Source: Caenorhabditis remanei
Taxonomy: Eukaryota > Nematoda > Chromadorea > Rhabditida > Rhabditidae
DNA: 64,000 nt
Reading direction: 5' to 3'
NCBI RefSeq assembly: GCF_010183535.1
Contig: NC_071330.1
Span: forward strand, 15,853,717 to 15,917,716
In this document: positions 56,975 to 64,000 of the stretch, in pieces
How positions within the stretch are numbered: position 1 is the first letter of the stretch
Layout of the letters: every line of letters starts with the position of its first letter
Program-made: the position numbers and the translations under genes
Notes under the pieces: model-generated
Database searches by the model: none
What the model was told of the DNA's origin: nothing
Seen by the model: only the letters and a program-made list of their open reading frames with translations

Positions 56975-57950
56975 TTAATGAAAATTCCATCAAAAACGTC
57001 GGTTTTAAAAAATTTTCCAATTACTGGCGCACCTCTGTCGCGTGTTTGAGTCTATATTGGTCGAATTCGACTGAAAACTTGCGAATTATCGAACTAAATT
57101 TATTAAAAATAAACTTTTTTCGAACATTCTGTCAAAAACGCCACTTTCAGAGCATTTTCCTGATCCTGGCGTACCTCTGACGCGTTTTTGAAAAATTTTG
57201 ATGGTTTTTTGACGAAAATCCAACGATTTTTTCTGATTTTTTAACTAAATCCTGAGAAAATAATGTTTTTACCGGAAATTCCGTCAAAACCTGTTTTAGG
57301 CAGTTGTCAACCGTTTTTATCAATTTTAAGGAATTACACAAGAAGTTTTTAGTAAACTAGTATACCGTAAAAACTGTAATAGAAGCGCCCCTTTATTAGA
57401 GACGCCCCTCTAATAGAGGCGCACCCTAAAAGGCGTTTTGAATAATAGTGGCGCACCCTCTAATAGAGGCGCCCCCTTAATATGTTCGAAATATTTTACC
57501 TGGATTTCAATAATTACTTTTCGAAGTTCGTGAAAAAAACAAAATAAAACCCTTTTTTTCGTTCGAAGTACTGCAAAGTTTGGGGTTTTTGTGTAATTTT
57601 GTCAGAGAAAATTTTAGTTTGGTTAAAAATTGATGAATTAAAAGTTTAAAAAAATAGCCAAACGAACAGGTTCAAAAATAGAGGCGCACCCTCTATTAGA
57701 GGCGCCCCTGTAATAGAGGCGCACATTCGGAAGGGGGTTGAAAAATAGAGGCGCATGCGCCTATATTACAGTTTTTACGGTACATACAGTACCGTGCAGT
57801 CTTTTTTAGTTGAAAATGACCGTTACGGTATCACTAATTGATCCACAAAGTAAATTATGTGTAAACCATACAGATCAAAAGTAGACCTTCATTTTTGTAG
57901 TTGACAACGTTTTTGTACGGACACTCCCTAGAGAGTTATGGTCATTCGAA
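56975..57950. repeat. Right arm of inverted duplication
   Basis: Mirror of 54600-55180, interrupted by a 416-bp insert (57365-57780). Confidence 0.8.
57365..57780. mobile_element. Miniature element at a TA target (mariner/Tc-like)
   Basis: Ends CCGTAAAAACTGTAATA and TATTACAGTTTTTACGG, flanked by TA on each side. The uninterrupted site AGTATACATACAGTAC is preserved in inverse form near 54795. The interior repeats TAATAGAGGCGC and its inverse several times. No transposase. Confidence 0.85.
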
Positions 57951-58552
57951 TGAAGTTTATAAATAAAAATCGAAACAAATTTTTTACTAATAAGGTGGAT
58001 GGGAAACCGGGGGACAGCTAACAAGTATACGAATAAGGTGCAAAGAGAATGGGAGGTCAAACAATCTACAAATAAGGATTTGGCGAAGGGAGATAGTAGA
58101 TGGTGATGAGTCATCGGCTTCTATATGGATTTTAGATGAAAAGAAGACGGTCAGATGCAGGAGATGGAGGATCAGTCCTGAAAAAAACTTATATCGATAA
58201 TTCTGAAGTAAAGACGGAAAAGGAAATTAGTTTTGACAGTATGAAACTTACGGCAATGAGATAAAGTTAATTAATATTGAAGGTATACAGTACCCTTTGG
58301 TAATTAGCTTTTTCTTATTCAGCAACTGAAAATAGGTTGGTTTTAATGGTAATCGTAAATATAATTTGGAACTTTAAAATTGTAGATGTTCATTTTTCCC
58401 GTGAGCTTTGCATTGATTTGATTATAAACTAGGTATCAATTATTTTTAGGTACAGAATCGGTATCATTTTGAATAAGCGTTGGAAAAATAACAGAAAATG
58501 ACAAAGTGTAAAAATTCCGTGCTTGGCATTCTAGAAGTTGTCTATTTATTTC
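57951..58552. other. Intergenic; nothing recognised
   Basis: No splice-supported exon and no clear repeat beyond short AT runs. Confidence 0.4.
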
Positions 58553-58629
58553 CAGATTTGTCACGGGCCGGGCCGGGCCGGGCCAAAATCAGGAAAAATC
58601 TCGGCCCGGCCCGATTTTTGACAAGTCTG
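58553..58629. mobile_element. Tiny GC-rich foldback with hAT-like ends
   Basis: Ends CAGATTTGTCA and TGACAAGTCTG (one mismatch), flanked by TTTATTTC and TTTATTGC (7 of 8 match). Inside is CGGGCCGGGCCGGGCC and its inverse. Only 77 bp. Confidence 0.55.
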
Positions 58630-58869
58630 TTTATTGCAAATTCATTAAAATTCAAAAAATATTGTAATTTCACTAAAAATTATTCACCAAAACCATTTCT
58701 TAATTTGCTAGCAATTAATTTTAAAATTTCAATCGGTGTCCACTCAAAACTCTATCCGGAACCAAAGTTTTCAAATAAATAGCGATTTTTGGGGTAAAAG
58801 TATTTAAAAATTGTAGATTTTTAGGTTACTTGATATGTAGAACCCGATAAAAACAGGCAAAAAAAGATT

Positions 58870-58955
58870 CAAAAAGGTTTGACCACTATGGGGATCGAAC
58901 TCCCGACCTTTTAAACCATACGGATTCTACCTTAACCACTCTGCCAAAACTAAAA
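58870..58955 (-). pseudogene. tRNA-like sequence, degenerate
   Basis: On the minus strand, TGGCAGAGTGGTTAAGG resembles an A box and GAGTTCGATCCCC a B box, at tRNA spacing, but the T stem and acceptor stem pair poorly. Probably a tRNA-derived fragment. Confidence 0.35.
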
Positions 58956-59169
58956 CAAATTTTTCGAAAAATCGTGATATTTGGGGTAAAAAAAACCAAA
59001 AAATTACGAATTTCTGAGTTATTTTATATGTGGAAGTCGGAAAATTTGGACTCTGGAAAGGTTTCAGTCACCACAAGGAGTCCAGCCACTGGGTCAGAAC
59101 CCAAACTTTTCTAAAAATCGCTATTTTTAAGTGAAAAAATTCAAAATTTTCAGATTTCTAGGTTATTTT

Positions 59170-59505
59170 TTATGTCAGGAAAGTTGACTTTATGAAATTA
59201 CATACTCTGAAAAAATCTAAAACTCTCACCAAATAAACTGTCTTGATTGTGCTTCTCCAAGTATCTGGACCTTGCATCCAGAAGTGCGTCTCTTGGAATT
59301 TTACTGAAAAAAAAAAACATTAATACATAAATTCTTATCAAAAAATGAAATTACCGTCGTTCTCATAAAAGATTCCAGTGTCGAGCAACACGAAGAGCAT
59401 GAAGAAGTAGAAAAACTGGAAATAAAACTAAAATTTTTTAAAACTCACAGTATTTTTAAATCTTACCACAAAAGCGAGTGTCTTGAGAGCCTCGTGGTTG
59501 ACCAT
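59170..59505 (-). CDS. Small single-helix membrane protein (about 77 residues)
   Basis: Minus-strand exons 59505-59467, 59415-59355 and 59303-59170 (TAA); phases 0 and 1, introns of 51 nt each. An acceptor-like TTTTTAG lies four bases before the ATG, fitting trans-splicing. The N-terminus is polar (MVNHEALKTLAFV), then a hydrophobic helix FFYFFMLFVLLDTGIFYEND and a polar tail VKFQETHFWMQGPDTWRSTI. A GTGAGA...TTTTTCAG pair near 59229 would give a 23-nt intron, too short for the spliceosome, so I read through it. Such compact one-helix proteins include mitochondrial respiratory subunits, but I cannot match one. It has a different exon plan from the genes at 33669, 61827 and 63140. Confidence 0.5.
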
Positions 59506-59840
59506 GGCGCTAAAAATAAGAAAATGTTAATAAAACTGATGTCTTTTCGAAAAATGAATGTACATGACACAAAAAAGGAAAAAAAGAGTACTAAATTATG
59601 CTATGCCTTTGTGAATTTTTGATATCTCGAACATTTCTGGTGTGAAAAAGTGAAAGGGGGGAGGTAATGTGGACTAAGGGGAGCAAAGATATGGCAACAA
59701 AACGGGGTGTCATGTGAGAACAAGAGGGGATATGAGAAAAGTATACATTTACATTGTTAGATATAGACGTGTGTGACTCATGCTGGAATTTTGGGGCTGC
59801 AAAGTTAGATAGAGTAGGAGGTGACTCACTTGGTGTCTTA

Positions 59841-60239
59841 CAGAGTTGTCCGGAATCCGGATTCCGGATTACGAAATTCCGGAATTCCGGGTTTTTTTGG
59901 ACATTCCGGTTCCGAATTCCGGATTCCGGAAATGAAAATTTCCATTCCAATTCCGGATTCCGGATTCCAGTTCCTTGAATTTTTTTTCCGAAATCCTGAA
60001 GTTTAAATTTTAAATTTTTTGAGTTTAAAAGACAACTATAGTACTTCTTTTTCGGTTTTGAACCTCAAAAGTAGTTTAAAACTTTATTTATCATTAAAAA
60101 CTCTCGAAAAAAAATGACTTGGCCATGCAAATTTTTCGAATCATTCCGAATTCCGGATTCCAAAATTCCGGGTTATTTCCTCATTCCGGTTTCGGATTCC
60201 GGATTCCGGATTTCGAAAATTTGATTCCGTACAACTCTG
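59841..60239. mobile_element. hAT-type miniature transposon rich in CCGGAATTCCGG
   Basis: Ends CAGAGTTGT and ACAACTCTG, with the perfect 8-bp duplication GTGTCTTA at 59833-59840 and 60240-60247. The interior is runs of TCCGGAATCCGGATTCCGG-like palindromes. Open frames here are repeat artefacts. Confidence 0.9.
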
Positions 60240-60247
60240 GTGTCTTA

Positions 60248-61093
60248 CCTCAAAAAATATTTTATTATTTGGGAGGTATCGAAGTGGGAAATTCGAAAAT
60301 TTTACTAATTTTAGATTTATTTGACAGCATTTGACTAAAAAAGTTGCAATTTAATTGTTTGAAATTTTTTTTTTGGTTAAAATGCCTGTAATCATAGGAG
60401 AAAAAACATTTCTAGTCCATTTTTTTCTATTTCCCAGATTCTTTTTCGAAAATTGTTGGTTTTTGAAGAAAAGTTTCTTTGTTGAAATTTCTAGTCTATT
60501 TAACTATTTTCAGTTGGTCTTTTGGCGCCTGTTAGCCCATTTTTGATGAATATCGAAGGAATGAGATAATGCAACCATTTTCAGCTCAATTTTCAGCGCA
60601 AAATCAGCAATTTTAAGATTGAGAAACATAAAATATAGTTTTTAGTAAGATTTACAGCAAAAGAGAAACCATTTTCAAACTAAATTTTTCAGTTGCTGCT
60701 CAAATTCAAAATCTGAGGTGTCTTGACCATCCTTCAAGTGTTTTTTCTGTCAAAATTCCTATATTCCTGAAATGAGGGGCTTGAGGGGCTGGGCCCAGGC
60801 CGAAACGCCCGGGACCAGGCGCCTCATTTGGCAAGTATGAATATGTATTCAAACTCCAGACCGTAAAATAGTGTGAGCTTTTCTATTTTTTGAAAGTAAT
60901 AGTGACAGAGTTGAGCAAAAATCTGCTTGCTGTCTTTCGACTAGCGGATTCACTTTAAATGTTTTTTTACAGCAAAGCTATCAGTTTTTACCAAAAAAGA
61001 AAACAAAATTTGAAACAAATTCAACCATTTTTAGGACTTTTTACAACAAAATAAGCCTAAATGAAGTATTATTCCGCCTTCTGCCTTCCATAC
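60248..61093. other. Intergenic; nothing recognised
   Basis: AT-rich; one short GC-rich imperfect palindrome near 60785-60830 (CCCAGGCCGAAACGCCCGGG). No gene. Confidence 0.4.
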
Positions 61094-61432
61094 TTACAAA
61101 CCGGGCCGAAACGGGCTGACACGAGCCGGCAAACTCAATATTATGAGTTTAAAAATATATCAAAATGTAGATCCTGACGAGTTCTATGTCCATGATCTAC
61201 TACGGTCCGGATGTCTATTCGTTAATGTGCCGCGGGCCGGGCTAAAAAGGCTTTTTTGACAATTTTCGCGTTTTTTGACACTTTTTCGCAGCACATTAAC
61301 GAATAGCCATTAGGCCCGTAGTGGGTCGTGGACATAGAACTCGTTGAGATCTACATTTTGGTATATTTTTGAGCTCATAATATTCATTTTGACGCGAGTT
61401 ACGGGCCGGCCCGTTTCGGCCCGGTTTGCAGT
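61094..61432. mobile_element. Foldback element with CAAACCGGGCC ends
   Basis: CAAACCGGGCCGAAACGGGC is mirrored by GCCCGTTTCGGCCCGGTTTG; inner matches include GAGTTCTATGTCCA and ATTCGTTAATGTGC with their inverses. A 10-bp direct repeat GCCTTCTGCC occurs a few bases outside each end. Related GC-rich palindromes lie at 11143 and 58553. Confidence 0.7.
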
Positions 61433-61788
61433 AGTAGGCTGCCTTCTGCCATTTCAAAACCGCATTCCGTTTTCCGCATATTTCAGCTATTTTCCATTTG
61501 TTTCCACATATTTTTGTTCTGTGAGCTCTCCATATTTCCCTTCAGGTACATTTCCCCGTAGTCTCCTCCCCACTTCACCTATTCGCTTGCTTAATCTCTA
61601 TATCTTTTTTGTTACGTAATCTCTTCATAGATTTCTTTTTTTTGTTGTTTTTCACATGATCTCTCTCACGCGATGTTTGTAGTTGTAGTTGCACTCAGCC
61701 ATATCAATAACAACACGGCTCAAAGAGCATGTACTCATTTTTATGTACGTGATCTTACGTTCCCAGTTTTAATATTGATTTTTCCTTT

Positions 61789-61803
61789 AAGCTCTGCCTC
61801 CAA
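61789..61803 (+). promoter_or_regulatory. Shared upstream motif TAAGCTCTGCCTCC
   Basis: Lies 25-40 bp before the ATG at 61827. The variant TAAGCTCCGCCCCC occurs at 63060-63074, upstream of the ATG at 63140. A GC-box-like core is possible. Confidence 0.35.
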
Positions 61804-61826
61804 ATAACTTATAAACAATTTAGGTC

Positions 61827-62362
61827 ATGATTATTTTCAAAGTGCTTCTTATCGCCTTCTTCATCTTCTACACAATATGGCTGTTCCGGCAACTGCATTT
61901 CGGAAGTGAGTGATACATAATAGAAGTATGAAAACTAAAAAGGTCATGTGCTCAGTTTGGAGTTATGGGATGTGACCTATATCATTTAAAAGCTGAGAAA
62001 ACGCTGATTCCAAATATAAATTCAATTTTGCCCTATTTAAGAAAAACAAGGTCAAGGTCGGAAACACAGGGGAATATTACCTTTTTAATACGCATTTTTC
62101 CAAACGTTGGCCTTATTTTTCTTGAATACCAGGCGTCGAGGGCAAAAACTTAATATATATTTGGAGTCAGCATTTTCTTAGCTTCCCAATGATATAGGTC
62201 ACGGTCACCTAGAGGCCTTCCCTAGTTAATTGCCAAACGTCTCAGTTTCAAAACGCCCCGTGACCATTTAAATAAATTAATTGGGTATTTACAGACAATT
62301 CTCCCAGTTCCCAATACAAAAGTGCAATGGACAACATACTGTATGCATGGGAACCTCCTTGA
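61827..62362 (+). CDS. Small single-helix membrane protein (48 residues)
   Basis: Exons 61827-61905 and 62295-62362 (TGA), phase-1 intron with GTGAGT donor and TTTACAG acceptor. The product starts with a helix straight from the Met (MIIFKVLLIAFFIFYTIWLF, 20 residues) followed by RQLHFG and a polar tail (NNSPSSQYKSAMDNILYA, ending WEPP). Coding exon 2 is 68 nt, as in the genes at 33669 and 63140. AATAAA at about 62443 fits a 3' end. The intron is filled by a CTAGGGAA-family foldback. It could be a membrane microprotein or a signal-led peptide precursor. No homologue recognised. Confidence 0.55.
61945..62228. repeat. CTAGGGAA foldback copy in intron of the 48-residue gene
   Basis: AAGCTGAGAAAACGCTGATT near 61991 is mirrored near 62168. 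The right end GGCCTTCCCTAG is kept; the left end is decayed. Confidence 0.65.
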
Positions 62363-62582
62363 TTTAAGCCAAGCAAACCTCATAATCACTAAAAGCTTCC
62401 TTTTATTCACCTATTTTTGTACTGTGTCCACGACAATCATCCAATAAACTAATTTATTCAATTTTATTAAGATTATTTTGTTAATAAACTTTGTGAAATC
62501 AAAAAAATGGGTTGTGTCTTATGAAGTTTCAAAATTTCCAGGAAATTTAAAGGTACAGGATTAATACATTCGTGATTGGCTT

Positions 62583-62850
62583 CCTAGGGAAGGCCTCAGG
62601 TGTCATTGGAAAGCTGAGAAAACGCTGATTCCAAATATAAATGCAGTTTTTTTTGTTTTTAAATTTTTTTTTGCAATTTTCGAGTGTTAAAAAGGTATCT
62701 GTTTTTTCCGAACTTTGTCCTTGTTTTTCTTGAATACCAGGCCTCGAGGGCAAAAACTAAATTTATATTTAAAATCATCGTTTTCTCAGCTTTCTTATGA
62801 TACAGGTCACGGTCCATAACTCCACGGTCCGCTGGAGGCCTTCTCTACTC
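62583..62850. repeat. CTAGGGAA foldback copy
   Basis: CCTAGGGAAGGCC on the left and GGCCTTCTCTA on the right, with AAGCTGAGAAAACGCTGATT between them and its inverse. Confidence 0.65.
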
Positions 62851-63139
62851 TATGTTCAGGCTACTGTAACTATAAGTTGATGTATTTCAAAAAAAAAACC
62901 CCTCAAATCTCATAAAATCTCATTTATTTTTTTCTCATCATATTGTTGCCATTTTGCTCTCCCTCTCTCGAATCCATTTACGTAATCATCTTCCCCCATT
63001 TCCTCTCTCTCTCTCGAATTGTTGCCAAATCGAAAATTCTATTATTATATTCCTCTTCCCTAAGCTCCGCCCCCTTTTCTAGAATCCTCTTTCAACCTCA
63101 TAAAGTTAGAAAGTCAGAATCGCTATCTACCTCACGACG

Positions 63140-63352
63140 ATGCCAACTATTATAATTATTGCCAAAATTGTGCTCCTCTTCACGCTCATCATCATCCCCT
63201 GGTACTGGGTGTATGATCATTCGAAGAAGCGTGAGTGATCTTGATTATTAACATAATTAGGCAATTAACTTAACTCTTTTCCAGTCAGCAGTCATCCACT
63301 CTACCATCGCCACCCGCTCTACAAGCCGAGGTCACAGACAACGTGGTTCTAA
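63140..63352 (+). CDS. Small single-helix membrane protein (52 residues)
   Basis: Exons 63140-63230 and 63285-63352 (TAA), 54-nt phase-1 intron with GTGAGT donor and TTTTCCAG acceptor. Hydrophobic N-terminal helix IIIIAKIVLLFTLIIIPWYW, then VYDHSKK and a basic, His/Tyr/Pro-rich tail (LSSHPLYHRHPLYKPRS, ending QTTWF). AATAAA at about 63389. The plan (helix exon, phase-1 intron, 68-nt coding exon 2) is the same as for the genes at 33669 and 61827, and the upstream GC-box-like motif is shared with the latter. Function unknown. Confidence 0.6.
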
Positions 63353-63826
63353 TTGATTTGCTGTGATTAAGTTTATTTCATTTTTTTTGGAATAAACGTT
63401 GTTAATGAAAAATGTGTTCTGTTTTGCTTTTTAAGGTTTTTGGTGGGATTTTTAAAGGCATTTTTGAAATGTTTATGTCTTTAAAGTCAATTTTCAGAAA
63501 ACTACAGACAGAATTCAGGATTAGTGGGAATTTCAGAACCCGGTCACAGGGGAAAGAGCAGTTTTTTTTTAAAATGCAGACATTCACAAACATTTTAGTA
63601 ATTTTTGGGTCTCATCACGAAGTTCTACGCATCGGAGGTATACTGTAGTAAGAAATGCTAGTTTTTATTATTATAAAGCTACATTTCCTTCCACTTCCGC
63701 TAGTTTGCAGGTGATGTTGTAGTCGTTTGTCGTATCAATACTAACAACAAATCCCATGTAATCTTTTTGATATCATCATGACAGAAACATACAAAATGAT
63801 AGAATAAATGAAGAATGTACGTGTTG
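63353..63826. other. 3' UTR and spacer at right edge
   Basis: AT-rich; no supported exon. Confidence 0.4.
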
Positions 63827-64000
63827 CTACAGTACACCCATAATAGAACAACACTCCAAATGTCTATCGAAACCAACATTCTGACAAGGTATATTTTTGA
63901 AGACGCGGATTTCAAACAATCTATAAATTTGGTCATAGGTACTTTCGACTACATGGAATTTATTTCTGCAGTCAAAACCGGCCGAATGAGCTCTCAAAAT
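63827..64000 (-). other. Open frame running off the right edge
   Basis: On the minus strand the frame is open from 64000 to TAG at 63829-63827, 57 codons, containing DCRNKFHVVESTYDQIYRLF and four Cys (CQNVGFDRHLECCSIMGVL). It could be the last exon of a gene outside the window. A competing frame (63936-63700) overlaps it. No domain recognised. Confidence 0.25.

Noticed and set aside
59591..60334. Open frames rich in NPDSG or FRIPDSG
   Set aside because: They are translations of the CCGGAATTCCGG palindromes of a hAT-type element.

Overview
The window is AT-rich nuclear DNA of a Caenorhabditis-type nematode. The evidence is short introns with GT...TTTTCAG borders, homologues of nematode families (RIM-binding protein, calpain without EF-hands, patatin-like phospholipase, F-box/FBA_2 proteins), Tc/hAT-type miniature transposons and dense intronic repeats with TTTTCGAAAA-like A/T clusters. 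I cannot name the species. There is no bacterial-type organisation, CRISPR or rRNA, and no convincing functional tRNA.

Layout. 1-567: palindromic element. 1465-6297 (+): C-terminal exons of a RIM-binding protein (rimb-1 type), cut by the left window edge. 7.1-18.7 kb: accessory region with a seven-helix membrane protein gene (12848-13841), two or more decayed paralogues, nested transposons, a large inverted duplication and a small secreted-protein gene (15930-16584, -). 18916-25751 (-): calpain-family cysteine protease with two alternative first exons. 25.8-29.8 kb: no gene recognised, several foldback repeats. 29812-32594 (+): patatin-like phospholipase. 33669-34343 (+): small membrane protein. 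34.7-56.7 kb: cluster of seven two-exon F-box/FBA_2 genes in both orientations, interrupted by repeats, a LINE fragment and miniature transposons. 57-64 kb: transposon-rich DNA with three more very small membrane-protein genes (59170-59505 -, 61827-62362 +, 63140-63352 +).

The single-copy genes have unrelated roles: the RIM-binding protein acts at presynaptic active zones, the calpain is a cytosolic protease and the patatin protein a lipid hydrolase. The F-box cluster is a fast-evolving set of probable SCF substrate adaptors. Several members have the same coding length (342, 342, 342 and 329, 329 codons), and one copy looks like a mosaic of two neighbours.

Most likely novel material: a family of tiny two-exon, single-helix membrane proteins of 48-68 residues (33.7, 61.8 and 63.1 kb) whose second coding exon is 68 nt in all three and whose intron is phase 1 in all three. 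Also notable are the shattered seven-helix gene family and a dispersed ACGCGT/GGCGCGCC repeat spaced at about 145-180 bp. Exon boundaries were worked out by hand from splice signals and frame; no alignment or RNA data were available.
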